Source: Cercis canadensis (lineage: Eukaryota > Streptophyta > Magnoliopsida > Fabales > Fabaceae). From it: 64,000 bases of DNA. How positions within the stretch are numbered: the first letter of the stretch is position 1; each line of letters opens with the position of its first letter. Under the pieces are notes generated by a model. The model was not told where the DNA came from and did not search any database. It saw nothing but the letters and a program-made list of their open reading frames with translations. A program made the translations under genes and the position numbers. This document shows positions 1 through 14,200 of this stretch, one piece after another. The stretch spans positions 185,504 to 249,503 of the forward strand of contig QAOA01007503.1 in NCBI GenBank assembly GCA_003255065.1, written 5' to 3'.

Positions 1-1000
1 TGTGTTGCCTCGGTTCCTTCTCCGGAAAGGCCAAAGCAGCTTTTAACGTTTGCTTTCTCAGGGAGTTTCTTCCGGACCATGAATGTCTTAATAGTAGTTT
101 ATTTAAGTATTCAGACAATTGCCAAATTGATGTATTGAACTAAGATGCTTCATAAACCGAATTTATAGAATGATGAACGTTTTTACTCAATGTCATTAAT
201 CGTAAACATGTGTTCAAGCATTTGGGAATGTATCCAATCCAAGGTAGAAACGTGAGATTAACTAAAAGGACTTGTGGTTTACTGAGGTCATACGGTGATA
301 AAGTCAACTATGTGATTGTCGGTGTAGAAATTAATCTATGCTGAAAACAAAAAATACTTGAGAAGAATAGCAGTATGTTTTAATTTGCATCCGAATATTC
401 TCTTCAAATTTAATCATTTATTAATTGGCTGTCTCTTTCATGAGTCATTACGCCATTAACTTTGATGATTTAATGGCATCTGACCTGCCAAAATATCTTA
501 GGATAATCATATTCCTAATTTGTTTATGTTTGAGATGTCAATGCCTAAATGACCCATTAACTAACGCAATTATGTCTGAAAAATTATACATTATCTTTTG
601 GTTGCTAAACATAATAAAAAATGCTTGAGGTGGAGCTAGGGGCAAATTTCATGGTCAGAAATTTAGGAGAACCACCCAAAAATTTTGGGACAAATTTAAA
701 ACATGGGAATGTGATACAGACTACAGAGAAATGTAAAAGGGAAATTTAAGACACAATAACGAGGGAATAGGGAAAGAAAAATATCTGCAATAAATTAGAC
801 TAGAGATTCCTTTTTTTGTACAAATGATAGTAGAGATTTTTTTTTTTGGTGTAATGACAGTAGAGATTTTATAAATTAGACTATTGGAAAACGGAAAAAC
901 AAATCATTCGAGCAACTCGAGAGAGAAAATTAACCAATAATAACCAAACTTAATTTTAACACTTCCCTCTCTTTCTCCTTTCCGCCCGTTTCTTTGGCTT
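1..1000. other. Intergenic, left edge
   Basis: No gene can be supported here. Two overlapping + strand frames are open from the window edge to about 138 and 143, so the 3' end of an upstream gene is possible but undecided. The rest is AT-rich with short T runs. A pyrimidine-rich tract near 958-1030 probably belongs to the promoter or 5' UTR of the transporter that starts at 1263. Confidence 0.4.
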
Positions 1001-1262
1001 TCCTCCATTGCAAGAATCCTCCCTCTGACTCCCTCTTCCTAATATCTTCGTGCTTTGGACTGGCCGCACATAGCTTGTTTTCTTCGTCTCCCCCACCTCT
1101 TGTTAAATCCGTACGCAAGATTGAAGCTTTCCTTTCCTAAGATCTCATTCTTAGATGTCGTTGACAAGGTGATATATTGAAGGCTGGTTCAGGGATCTGG
1201 CATAACTGGGCAGATCTTTGCAATTCTTTTGGTTTCTCCATCTGGGCATAGTTTGATTTGTG

Positions 1263-4200
1263 ATGGGTTGGAGATATAAGGCTGGATTGTTCCTTATAGC
1301 CGCTGTCGTTATTATCTGGGTTACCTCGGCCGAAGTCACCCAGGTAAATTTTTTTTTAATAATTTTCTGTGTCTAATATTCTCCTTCAAGTTTCTTTACC
1401 CAAACAAATTGAATTCTCTTTGAATTTGGGTGAAATGTATTTCGTAAATGTGCATGTGTATATGTTTCTGTTTCTGTGTGCTTTCTAGATTGGGAATTAT
1501 ATTCTTTTCCTTTGTGTTATGATAATCAATCTTCTATATCACCAGTGAAGAGAATGAAACGATTCAGGGGCTTATGTCCTTGTATAGGGCAGTTGATTAA
1601 TCAGACCATCAAATAGGAGGCTATTGTATCTGAGAGATGGATGCGAGTTGATGTGTTGGCTTCCTATTACTTGATGCTAAACCTTCCTAGGAATTAGCCT
1701 TTTCATTGATACTCGATTTGAAATTTCACAAATCAATCATAAAACTAGCTGACATCAAAGTTCCGCTGGTGGAACAATTTATATGTATAGCAGTCATCCT
1801 GGCTTTGACTGAATAAGAACTGAAGTGTCATATAGTCTGCCTTGTGGATACTTTAAAGGGATGCAAAATACATTTTCAGATACATCTTTATTTTTATATG
1901 TCACTTCTGTCTTGGGGGAAACACTATGCTTGAAGACTTGTTGGGTTGTTTTAAAGGATGGGATTTTGCTCCTGTTCTCTAGTATTGTGACCTCTGAATC
2001 CTTATTCACGCGTGGTCAGACGCTATATTATTAAAAACGCTTTTTTTTTTTTTTCAAGTTCAACTTAAAGGGATAGCTTTTTATGGGAGACTTTATCATG
2101 CAGTGCGCAAGCATTCAAGCTTTATATGCATCAATGCTTTTCTGAACAATATTTTTCTTAACAGGGTATTTTTACAGATTATAAACAACCATTTGCAGTG
2201 ACATATCTTGGAGCTTCTCTTATGGTAGTTTACCTTCCAATAGCATTCATTAAGGACTGGTTGTATAAATTAGTTAGGCGCCACTCTTCTAAAAGTGGTA
2301 AACATGCGGCAAGCATGGATCAATCTTCTGCCCAGATTAGCTCTCCCCTCAAAAGCATGGAACTGGGGAATGTGATTCGAAAAGATTCTGAAATAGACCT
2401 TTCAACTCTTGCAGAAGCAAAGCCATTGGTGGCTAGACACAATGATATTCATGCGCTGAAGGTAGAGAGTGAGCTTACAACCAAGGAAATTGCTACTTAC
2501 GGATTTTACATTGCCCCAATCTGGTTTATAACAGAGGTAAGTAACTTCAGAATGATAACTCCATTTTGTTTTATAAGGCATCTGACAGTGAATTTTTTAC
2601 AAATATATGCATTTTTCCTTTAGATGAATGTGTTTATATCTTTATAAGACATCTATACTTCTTACAATTTATTAATTTTGGCATGCTTGATTATCTGCAA
2701 ATAAAAAAGCAACTATGAATTGAAAAAATATCAAAACTATATTAAGACGATATCAGTAAGCTCATGGATTCACGTCTCCTGCCACAGCAACTGTCATGGT
2801 AACTGGCTTCTACACATGATACATGATTGAGTGCTCTTAGTTCTTACATTTTAAAAATCTTCCTCGTGGTTATTAACAATTTCATTCATTTTGGTTGTCA
2901 ATGTGTTATATAAACAGGTATTTTATGACTCATACTTGCGGTGAACACACACTCACACAGACATATCCAAATATAAACTTTTACATTTTTTTTTAACAAG
3001 CCTAGCATGTTCGACCACTTTGTCTCATTTTTTATGTATTTTATGTCATGTGAAGCTACTTGGCTCCATTCTGTCTAAAATAGCACATGCCTCATTTTAT
3101 TAGTGCAACTAGTGCAGTGAGATGTTTCCATGCCTCTTATCCTTGAACCTTCTTTTTTTCTTTGCTAAACCATATATGGCTGATTTTTTAAGTTAGTCTA
3201 TTTCTACAGTCCGTACTAGGTAGATTCTTTTTTTTGTCCATCAACTTCTTTGCTTCATAATTCATACATTCTTGACTTTGACGTTTATTCTGTTCTATGA
3301 TAACATTAGGAAGGGTAGCATTAGAGTTTAATAATTCTCTTTTGTTGCTTTTTAGTATCTATCAAATGCTGCCCTCGCACGGACAAGTGTTGCAAGTACA
3401 ACAGTATTATCATCTACTTCAGGACTTTTCACTCTTTTCATTGGTGTTTTTATGGGCCAAGATTCTTTAAATGTAGCAAAAGTAGTTGCTGTCTTTGTCA
3501 GTATGGCTGGTGTTGTCATGACAACTCTGGGGAAAACTTGGGCTGCCGATGAGGCTCAATTAAGTACTGGGTAAGCTTTTACTGTCTTTTGATGATCTTG
3601 TCATATTTATTTAATTTTCTTACTTTTCCTGATTGGTTAGAGGTCAATGAAACTAATGAGTAATGTATAGGAGCTAGTCCTCTTTCTTCCTTTATACTCT
3701 AGATGGTTAACAAACTAGTGGAAATCTGTATTAAATTTTGGTTCCAAATTGCTTACATCCTTCACTTAATACAAGACAGAACTAAGAACTTATTTTATTT
3801 TATTTTATTATTATTTTTTAAATTGGCATGCATTGTTGTCATCATGATAATGTGTGTAATATGTAGTTGAAATACTTGTTCAGACCTTGGTTGCTGTTTT
3901 CAGCTATATGGGCATCACTTATGAAAGTTATGTTTTGGGGAAAAAATTTCAAAGAAATAATTCTTGATGAAGCTTTTATGCTATATATGCTCTGCATTCG
4001 TCGAGGCTGGATTTGAACAGCCTCTTACCTTCTTTTCTTCAATTCAGATGCAGCTCCCTTTCCTCTACCTTTTAAGAGAAATTTTTATATGCATGTATGT
4101 GTTTATCCATGTAACTTTCATTCATAATATGACAGAGACAGAAAGTAATTTTACAAGCTGAGACTATTATGAGAGTTATATTGTAGAATATCACAGAGCC

Positions 4201-5503
4201 AAGTTGTTGTCCTAGAAGATACTCACATTCTTAGGATCTTATAGGATGTTATGCTGACTGATCCTTCAACTGAATCTCATATGAATATATCATTACCAGC
4301 TTGCTATTTGTAATGCATTTTTTTGGGCGTTGACAGTTGATATTTGTGTTCAGCAATGGGAAGCGCTCTCTTGCTGGAGATCTTTTTGGCCTTCTCTCGG
4401 CCATGACATATGGTCTCTTTACAGGTTTGGCAATATCTCGGCTGTTAGTTCTTTGTACTGTGAGGTAATTATGATGAATCATTATCACATTTTTTACCAT
4501 TCTTAATGCTGCAGTTCTTCTCAAAAAATTTTGTGGTGAAGAAGGAGAAAGGGTTGATGTGCAAAAGCTGTTTGGATATATTGGATTGTTTACACTGGCA
4601 GCACTATGGTGGCTTGGTAAGTTTTCCCTTTTGTCCCTCATCTTTTTTTTTTTTTGGGCGGGGGGGAAGGCGTTGAGGAGTCTGTTATGTTCTATCTTTC
4701 CAAGATAAAATAATCTCTAAATTGTTTGCTAAACTGATTACTTATTCTCTTTATATTTCTTTCAGTCTGGCCATTGACAGCTCTAGGAATTGAACCTAAG
4801 TTTACAATTCCCCACTCTGCTAAAATGGATGAAGTTGTTCTTGCCAATGGCTTTGTTGGAAGTGTACTCTCAGACTACTTCTGGTACATGAAATCAATCT
4901 TAATTATTCATGCACTCACATTACTCAAAATCTTATGTTAGAATTTCTCTTCTCTTTCCAGGGCACTTTGTGTTGTATGGACAACTCCCCTTGTGGCCAC
5001 TTTAGGCATGTCACTCACGATTCCTCTGGCTATGGTGGCTGACATGATGATCCATGGTCGGCATTATTCAGCAATATACATTCTTGGCTCAGCTCAGGTA
5101 TTGTTATCTCCGAAGATATCTTCAAACTTAATGTTTTCTATTGTGTCATTGTATATTTTTGCCTTCAAGAGTTTATTTGGTAAATAAATTAGCAAAATGG
5201 ATTTCACTAAGTTGGATGGAGGAGGTTGAGAACGGATTGCAATGTTCTAAACATAAGATGGACAGATTAAAACCTGCTCCATAACAGTGGTTGTCTCTTC
5301 CTTTGGCTCTACTAAGCTCCTCATATCCCAATCTCTCATCATTTGCGTGCATCTCATTTGAATGTCTCAATTACCAAATCATTCAGCCTTAATTTTTCTT
5401 CACATAAAAATATCAAAATTCTCTTGTTGTTGTTCTGCAGGTATTTGCAGGATTTGTGATAGCTAATCTTGCAGACTGGTTCACGAAGAAGTGGGGATTA
5501 TAG
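1263..5503 (+). CDS. EamA/SLC35F-type membrane transporter
   Basis: Eight coding exons (1263-1343, 2165-2536, 3356-3570, 4354-4424, 4515-4616, 4766-4883, 4962-5097, 5441-5503) join in phase to give 385 residues. The protein is strongly hydrophobic, with about ten predicted membrane helices. The first (about residues 7-22) follows MGWRYKAG, and a hydrophilic loop of about 65 residues (roughly 57-125) lies between helices 2 and 3. The second half has typical EamA features: [20 protein letters not shown], then [10 protein letters not shown], and near the end [18 protein letters not shown]. The family (SLC35F5-like drug/metabolite transporters) moves small solutes across endomembranes. The substrate of this plant group is not known to me. 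The start is the first ATG in frame with the membrane helix. A poly(A) signal AATAAA lies at 5808. By memory it resembles Arabidopsis At4g32140. Confidence 0.9.
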
Positions 5504-5807
5504 CATATTGTTTTCTAGCTTAGTTTGGCCAAAACATATTCTTTCTTTGGACAGTCCTCTGTCCACTGTTCTGATTCTATAGCCTTGGTCCTGGTTTTTG
5601 ACATTTCCATCGAAGGAAAAGGAGAAAAAAAGAAAAAAGAAAAAGAGATGATGTCCTTTTATACTGTATTGGATTTGTGTATAGATTCTAGAGTGAGATA
5701 TTTGTTGTAATCTTTTTTTTTTTTTTTAATTTTTATAATGGAGATTTTTGTTGTAATCAGGATCAGATTTTGAGCTGTTAGCCATGAATGTAATAATCTT
5801 CTTGTCA

Positions 5808-5813
5808 AATAAA
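5808..5813 (+). terminator. Poly(A) signal of the transporter gene
   Basis: AATAAA lies about 305 bases after the stop codon, within an AT-rich 3' region. It is the clearest canonical poly(A) signal for this gene; plant signals are degenerate, so other sites may be used. Confidence 0.45.
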
Positions 5814-5829
5814 ACATTTTTGACATAAT

Positions 5830-6650
5830 TTGTTAATGTTGTAAGAATTTCTCTATATCCAAAGCCAATGAAAGTATCAGGAAAGTTGATAAGTAAGCAG
5901 GGAGATATACAGGATGAGAAGGATCACAGTGACCATACTATGAGGAAGGAAGCCTAGAATAGCAAATCTGGACGAATCGCATTGACTTGAACGAAATACG
6001 ATGATGTAGTCGTGTTTTTGGGTTAAGAGCCCGGAATCACGTTGCGGTTAAACAGTTTGTACTTTGTAGTTTCTACCTCAACGTGATTTTGGGATCAGTT
6101 AGGCTAGAATTCGGTTTTATATGCTTCTCCTTAAATTCTGAATTTCCACACACATTTAAAATGTCCTCTGAAAAAATTGTCTTTAAATTGGTAGGATTTG
6201 GTGCATATTTGGAATAATTATAAAAAAATAAGTTACGTAAATAATTAATTTTGGTTAGATTTATTTTTGAAGAAATACTTTATTTTAAAAAAAATTATGT
6301 TTGAATTGTTATCTGAGAACTGATTTTTTAATAATTAAGTTTTATTTATTGAATAATAAATTGAGGATAAATCGACCAACACACACATAATATATAAACC
6401 AATCCTTTGAAATAGGAAAAAATTATTGTTTTTTCAAAAAGAATATCTTATTTTTTTAGGAAAAATAAAATAAAAAAAAAGAAGTTGTCTGTGACAAACG
6501 GAGTCTCATAGTTGAACGTGTTTTCCAACCTACGATCCTGATTCGATGCTAATTATATTCCGCTCCTGCGTGCAACAGACCTAATCCCATACCATCCTGT
6601 TCCACAACTGAGAACACGAAGAATTTAGTTCGGTTTAGATCAGCTCTCAA
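5830..6650. other. Intergenic between transporter and EMC7
   Basis: AT-rich spacer with several A/T runs (6225-6480). No open frame of note, repeat or RNA gene was recognised. The last 150 bases should hold the EMC7 promoter; no clear TATA box is visible. Confidence 0.4.
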
Positions 6651-6688
6651 AATCCTCCATAATTGACTCTTCTGCTAGGGCATCGACC

Positions 6689-9600
6689 ATGCGATCCAAA
6701 CCACTCCTCCTATTACTTTTTGTACAATTATGCTTCGCGCTTTTCTCCTCGTCTTTCGCTCAGTCCTCTGGGTATGAGTTTACTGCTTTATAGTCTTTAT
6801 AGCATTAGCCCTAGTTTCTCAATATCTGTGGACGGAAGACAGCAGATAAATAACTTACTAATTTTACTTGATTTTTTTTTTATTTTTTTTCATAGATATT
6901 CAAATGAGCTTCGGCTCTTGTAATGGAGGGTCTTATTCGCCCTATTATTTACGAAGTTTTCACAATGGATAATGAAGGAAGATTGCTTAATGATATTGAC
7001 ATTGATTTTATTTTCTAATAAAATCTAATATTGTTTCTGCAGGTCTACTGAAGGCTACACTATTAACGGTCGAGTGAAGATTCCCAGTATGTTTCTATGA
7101 TGTATCTGATATTTGTTGACAGCTTAAAATCTGAGTTCAAATCATGGGTTTATGTTTTATGCAAGAGTAGGTCGCTTAATAGTTTTGTCCCGTTCAAAAG
7201 ACGGTGACTTTTCTGTGCTTTGTAACAACTTTAGACAGACGAGAGTACTGAAATTGAAGTTGTAAGTGAAGCTTGTGTTAACAGTAACTACATCATATGA
7301 CACCAGGTGGTGTCTTGTCATCAAAATTGATTAGGAATCTTGGATATTACTGGTAATAGCATTGGGTCACTTGCTTTTCGATACTGATTTTCTGGTGCTG
7401 TAAAACTTCTTAATACTCAGTGTCAAGTAGGACAATTCTAAAATGCCTATAAAGTATGGAATTTGCTCCTCATGTCCTGATTTACCTAGTTTACAGCTTC
7501 TGCTCGTAGCATTGTGCAATTTAATTTAAAATATCGAGGGGTTAGGCCAAAATGGATTTGGAATGCAATATCTTTTGTCTAATATGCTTTATTGCACCAT
7601 TTTAGGCATCTCTTATACATTATTTACTATACTTATAATGTCATAAAAAATAAGCTTTAATCCTGTCATTTCCATCCCTTTTTTGTTTTTTTTACCTTCT
7701 CTTTGCACCGCATGTTCCCTTTTTTTTTTTCCTGTTTGTTTGTTTTTCTTTTTTAATGATCTGGTAGACTTATCCCTCTTTATTTACTTGACTAAATTTA
7801 CTGTCATTTTGTGGTTTTTTAAGAGGTCCTTGCTTCTTAAGGGCTTTGGTTCAATTTTTTTAATGTATAAGAACAGAAATCGTGCCTAGCAGAAACTTCT
7901 GCTAGGTTCAAACAGAAAAGAGTTATTTTGATAAGATTTATTGGTGAGTGTCCAGAGCATGTTAGTGTTTCTTGTCATCGACAAGGTATATGATATATCT
8001 AACGATCTTAGTGGAGTCACTTATAGCTGAAATTGTCTTTTTGGGGATGGCGATGGGCTAGTGTAAATTAGCAATAATTTAACATGTGTTGAAATCTGTT
8101 GGAGGATGACTCCAAGTTCATTTTAGTTGCCAAGAAGATTGAAATGTGAAATATAGTGCATACTGCATATTGCACATCTATTCTCCTTCTGCGCATGGGT
8201 TTGCTATATAAAGTGGTTTTGCAATGGTAATTTCCAGTTTTCCTAATACATACTAATAAATCTTTTTTTCAGGTGTGGGTACAAAAGAATTCTTTCTTCC
8301 AGGAAAAATTTCAAATGTCAAAGTCATACTCAACGGTGGTCAAAGAGTTACTTTTCTGAAGCCTGATGGATATTTCTCATTGTATCCTTTGTTTTCAATT
8401 TCAATTCTATTTTTGTATAAATTAGCGTGACGACACTTTGGGATATTAACCAGTCTTCTTCCCCCCTCTCTCTCTCCCCTCTTCTTCTCATTCTTGCTTT
8501 TGGTGATTTGTAGTTAGTGCTGGTAAATTATTTTTAAGAGACAACATGATTCCTTAACATGTATGCTTAAAGCCACAATGTGCCTGCAGGGACTCATCTA
8601 ATTGAAGTGGCTGCAACAGGCTATTTCTTTTCACCGGTGGATTCTCAATCTGCAAACCACATCTTATAATTTTTTCCCGATTTGGTTTATTGAATATTTC
8701 TTTCTCCAGATGCTCATTCTTATTATATTTCATTAATAAAAAATATAGGTACGGGTTGATGTTAGTGCCAGAAACCCAGGCAAAATTCAGGCGGCACTGA
8801 CAGAGAATAGGAGGGGACTTAATGAATTTGTGTTAGAGCCATTGAGGGAGGAACTGTATTACGAGGTTGACTTAGACTATATCCATGTTCTTCTTTATGT
8901 CTGCTGGCCCCCTCCCTTCTAATTATCATTGGAATCTCCACCTCATGTTATATTGCACTGTTGCAGATTAGGGAACCGTTCTCCGTTATGTCCATTGTGA
9001 AAAGCCCAATGGGTCTGATGGTGGGATTTATGCTGATTGTTGTCTTTCTTATGCCCAAATTAATGGAGAACATGGGTATGTCTTCTAAACTTGCTTTATA
9101 GAGTTCATTATTTCGTTGAGAGTCAGACTCTCTTGTATATCTATATGGCTGTGCTTGCCTTAGGAGGGTGGCATGATTAATTATTCCTTTCTGGAGAATT
9201 TCATGAGGCTTTTCTTTGACTTTTTGTATGCTACATTAAACTATCAAAGTCAAGATTGAAGTGGAAGTGCAAAAAAATTATCATCAGAATTGAGTTCTGT
9301 TTATGCCAAAAGCTTACAGTCATCAGTATTTTAACTTTGTATATTTACGTTATCTTGTAGAATATATATGGTTCCACTTCTTGCTATAGTGCGTCCTCTC
9401 TCTCTCCTCCCCCCCCAAAAAAAAAAAAAAAAAAAGGCNAAAAAAAAAAAAAAAAGGCCATGGGTGTTGTTCAATGTTGATGCAAGTTCAAAATACATTG
9501 TGATTTCTTTGTGAGTGGTACTTTTTTGCTGTCATAAATCTTGGTCCAAGAGCAGATCTTTATCTATGGGCAATGGGTTTCTTTATTTCTCTGTGGAAGA

Positions 9601-10152
9601 CTTGAACAGTTTAAATGCTAAATTGTGTTCCTTGCCTGAAAATTGTGCTTAGCCTCTGATGGTTCAATTTTCGTTCTTAGCTTTGATGATAACCTCTTGT
9701 CCATTCAAACCAGCTGCCTCTTAAGTTAAAAACATGGACTGCTTCTAATGCTTCTGTTTATTTTTACATTGAGTCATTTTTCTTGATATTTATGCACCAG
9801 ATTCCCAGATGTCTTATTTTGTGTTTGCTTTTCCTTGTTGATCTGCATTTCCCTGTGACGTGATGAGATGGAAATTCATCTCTTGAACAATCTGTGCAAA
9901 TGGCAGTTATTATGTATTTGGTAGAACTATAAAGCAGCATATTCCTTAAAACTTCCATAATTCTTGCCATGCTTGGGACATTTTTCTTATAAATTTTTGA
10001 AGATCATTATGCGTGCTTGGCTCATGTCCTTGCACTGATGGTACCAATATATTGTGCCAAAAACAGATCCAGAAGAAATGAAGCGTGCACAAGAAGAAAT
10101 GAGAAATCAAGGGGTTCCATCTTTGGCAAGCTTGTTACCTAGAAGCAGCTAG
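6689..10152 (+). CDS. EMC7: ER membrane protein complex subunit 7
   Basis: Seven exons (6689-6771, 7043-7086, 8273-8381, 8573-8636, 8749-8865, 8967-9075, 10067-10152) give 203 residues, close to the family length. EMC7 is the lumenal beta-sandwich subunit of the ER membrane complex, which inserts tail-anchored and multi-pass proteins into the ER membrane. Seen here: a signal peptide (residues 1 to about 25, a run of leucines ending SSSFAQ), a transthyretin-like fold starting GYTINGRVKIP, the family signature DGYFSFHNVPAGTH near residue 75, one membrane helix (about 150-170, GLMVGFMLIVVFLMP), and a short cytosolic tail ending LLPRSS. The small exon at 8573 was placed by reading frame: its acceptor AAAG/CC supplies HNVPAG. 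Intron 6 contains an assembly N at 9439 in a poly(A) run. Confidence 0.93.
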
Positions 10153-10449
10153 AGAGCATATGAATCAGGGAAACCAGTGAGCAAGTTGCCCCTATTCAGA
10201 AGACGAGGAAATAGGATAACTTATGTTTGAAAGAAGTTTGTTATGGCATAAATGGTTCTGAAAGAAATTTATATTTCTTATGTTGTGCAATAATTGACTT
10301 TTAAATTTGGAGAAATTAGCATAGTCCCTTAGAACTTTCAGGAGTAGGCTTCTATGTAAATCTGCTCACGTTCTTGCATTGCAGACAATCATGCGCTAAT
10401 GCCATTGCAATTTTTTGGTTTGCTTGAAGAAACAGTATACAATTTCCTT

Positions 10450-11260
10450 TGTGCTCCTCTTTGCTAGGAAGAAACAGTAATTTACATGATCAATCGTGCC
10501 TGCACTGTCCAAGGTAGCATGTCGTCTTCAAGCTCGGTGCTTTGATTTTTTCTTCTGTTGCGTCCTCATTGGCTTATTGCTGCTTGGTAGGTAGGTGGTT
10601 AAGCTGAGGATGCAAGTAAAACTACCAATTACAATTTTGTTAGAAAGCAGAAGTTAAGCAGGGTGTGCTCGCGAAAACTCTTCGAAAACCAAAACATTTC
10701 TATTACATCAAAATAACCACTCAATAAAATTAATTATCAAAACATTTTAATTACGTAGCATTTAATTAAAATTTTCCGAATCATTTATTTATGGTTACAA
10801 ATTTTTTTCAAATCAAGTAGAACATCAATATAAGCGAAGCCAGAGTCTAATTTTTGGTTAGGACTTACACCAATAATGGGATGTTTCAATTTCAACTTTT
10901 ATTTTAAAAGTGAAAAATATTCATTTTCTTTTCAATTAAAATAAGGTTAATTATTTAATATTACGATATTATAAATATAAAGATAATTTAAACTGTATAG
11001 TTTATAAATCTCATAAATTTTATTAAATAAAATAAATAATAAAAATTATTTTTCTTATCCTTTTTATTTGTGATATTTAAAACCAACCTTTATCTTTTGT
11101 TTTTTTTTTGTTCGAAGTATAAAAAGTAAAATAAAAATAATTAATAGGCTCCGTCCGTTACCTTCGTCCGGTACGGGTAGTGTCTGTTTTTATTTTGTTC
11201 CCCTGACCCTGAGTCCTACTTCTTTCCAGTGAAGCTTTAAGCGGAATCGGAAGCCAAAAT
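10450..11260. other. Intergenic upstream of HPGT
   Basis: Holds the 3' region of EMC7, an AT-rich spacer (10680-11120) and the probable promoter/5' UTR of the galactosyltransferase. A CT-rich stretch (11277-11290) just before its ATG is a usual pyrimidine patch of plant 5' UTRs. No gene seen. Confidence 0.4.
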
Positions 11261-11294
11261 CCTTGTGATTCTGATACTCTCTCTCTCTCTTACG

Positions 11295-14200
11295 ATGGAG
11301 AGTTTACCGACGACAACGAAATCCGATAGGCGATGGAGATCAAAGCCTCTTCAGACCACCAAACCTTCCCTCGTCATGGCCTTCTTCTCTTGTGTTGCTT
11401 GGCTCTATGTCGCCGGCCGGTACTTCCTCTTCCCTCTTCTGAATTTCTAGTTTGGTTTCTGAGAAAACATTTGAAAGGAATTTTCGTATGTTATCACATT
11501 TGGTTAAAGTATCAATTAAATTTACAGAGTTGAAATTTTCTCGCACTTTATTTTCCCTCTTTTTCTTTGACGCAAGTTTTATCGGATTTAATTACAATTC
11601 CAAGTTTTACGTAAATGCATCAGCCAAATTGTGCAAATTGCATTTCGATCTCATTTTATGGTCCCGTTTTGTGGGAAGTGACAGCGACTTTAATCAGCTT
11701 TCTAGTTCCTCTAATTTTTGCCATTCGCTAAACTACTGATCTGAAACATTTTCTCTCGGTTTTTCATGCATATAACGTAGTTTAATGTTTTTGTTATTTT
11801 GGAGTAATAAGGTTATGGCAAGATGCAGAAAACCGAAAGTTACTTGCTAATCTTCTACAGAAGAACTCAGCCCAGGTATATCTTAGTCCCAAGTCCCTTC
11901 CTTTCAATTTTAGGCGCTCATTTGTTGCTAGAAATCAGAAATTTCTTGGAAGTCTTATATTATAAGAAAGGGCCGGGGCCAATGATATCTCTCATCATCT
12001 AGTCCTATTCTCTTTAGTTTCTGACCTTATATTAATGCGTTTTTGTTGGTAGAGGCCCAAGGTTCTTACCGTTGAAGATAAACTAATGGTCCTAGGATGC
12101 AGGTAGAGTCTCCCTGTTTCTATTCTTCCTTTCCTTAGGTTGATTGTTATTGTTTGATAGTAGTTTGGGTTTTTCTAATACTGTTTTCGTTGACATTTAT
12201 GTTGTCTTTTAGGGACCTCGAGAGGAGGATTGTGGAAGCTGAGATGGAATTGACATTGGCTAAGAGTCAAGGATACCTTAAAAACCAGTTGCAGCAAAGT
12301 CACTCGTCCTCTAACCACAGGCTTCTTGCTGTTATTGGAGTTTATACTGGATTTGGAAGTCGCTTGAAAAGAAATGTATTCAGAGGGTCCTGGATGCCCA
12401 GAGGTCTGTTTGGACTTTGGTTAATGTTTACTGGTCTCTGCATATTCCTTTGTGCTCTTCTACAATGTTTGGGATCAAATTTCCTAGATTGAGATGGAGT
12501 CTTTGAGTTGTTTGCTGGCGTTTTTCCATAGAAAATAATAATTTTAGAAAGCTCAACTAGTTTATAAAGCATGCTATTTGTTTTCAATTTGATGTGAAAA
12601 TGAGAATGCTTATGAATTTCTTAAACAATATTCAACTTTTAATCTAGTTGCTAGACATAATCTGCTACCTCTATTTTTGTCTTACTTAAAGTTTATATAT
12701 AAGCTTTTATGTTCTGTATTGACGTTGTGGCTGACATTGACATTTTCACACTTTTATGCAGGTGATGCCTTAAAAAAACTTGAAGAAAGAGGAGTGGTCA
12801 TACGCTTTGTAATTGGTCGGAGGTTTCTCCGCACACTTATCCTTATTAGCTAATATACTATCCACATATTATTTCCAATTTCCATTAATGATTATTTGTT
12901 TGCTGTAATTCCTTTTGCGCCTATCAAAGTTGTCATGACTATCAGTGAGTCAAACTTCTATCATGACTTTATACTTTGTAATTGGCAGTGCTAATCGAGG
13001 TGATAGCCTAGATCGCAATATTGATGAGGAAAATCGATCAACAAAGGACTTCCTCATTCTTGTAAGAATATGGTTGTAGTGTTGTTATAATTCAAATTAG
13101 TTAAATCTTTTTATCTTGGATGATATGGGTGGAGTGATTATGGTATTAAGGACCTTTAATTGACATGCATTTGCGAGCTGATACTGTTTGTCCACATTTA
13201 ATGTTCAGAACTTTTCAATCTTTTCACATTTGTTTACAGTGATGCTCTTTTGGATGCTCTTTTAAGTAGGCTGCATTTTTTCATTGAACTTCTCTAAACA
13301 TGCTACATATAGAACTTGAGCATGTGTTATTAATATATCAGGAAGGCCATGAGGAGGCTCAAGAAGAGTTGTCTAAAAAAGTAAAATTCTTCTTCAGCAC
13401 TGCAATTCAGAACTGGGATGCTGACTTTTATGTGAAAGTTGATGACAATGTTGACCTTGATCTAGGTAAAGATCCTTTATATATTGATGTCCTTGTTTTT
13501 GATATCGTGTTCACAGTAAAAATGTATTTCTGTTCATGTGAACATATTGAGACATTCTTGAATTTGTTTGCTGGCCTAACAGAGGGTTTAATCAGTCTTC
13601 TTGACCGTCGTCGTGGTCAGGATGGGGCTTATATTGGATGCATGAAGTCTGGAGATGTGATAACAGAAGAGTACATTTTCTATTTTACCTTTTATCTAAG
13701 TTAATTGCTATGGCATATCTATGTTTCATCTACAATAGAATTTAATCATATTTGGCAGTTTTATGTGGTTCTGATCTAGTTTCAAGTTGTGTGGGACTGT
13801 TCCTCCTTCTCAATAAAGCTTGTATTTTATCTTATTATCCACTTTCTGTTGAAGATTGTTGGAATTTTTAAATCGCAATTTACCCATTCTCTGGATGCTG
13901 TGAGTTTTCTTAAGTTTTATTTATTAATCAATCTGTAGGCATGTCCCCTCTTCGCTAAGTAAATTTCAGTTCCTGGCTTTGAAGAGTTTTTGTACTATTC
14001 AGATGTAGAGGCCTTTGCATTTATGTCAATCCTAGTTACTTCTTCAATTTTAAACTGTAATCTGCAAAGTCTAGGCTACCTATAATACTTTTTCTTTGGT
14101 TGCTTTTATCATTGTCGTCTTCATCAAAGTTATAATATAATTATTTATCATATTCTTCTTTCATCCAAAAAAATATAATTATTTATCATAAAATTGTTAC

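Noticed and set aside
1..143. Possible C-terminal exon of an upstream gene
   Set aside because: Two + strand frames are open here and neither has a recognisable domain; the minus strand is open too for a while. The window edge prevents a decision.
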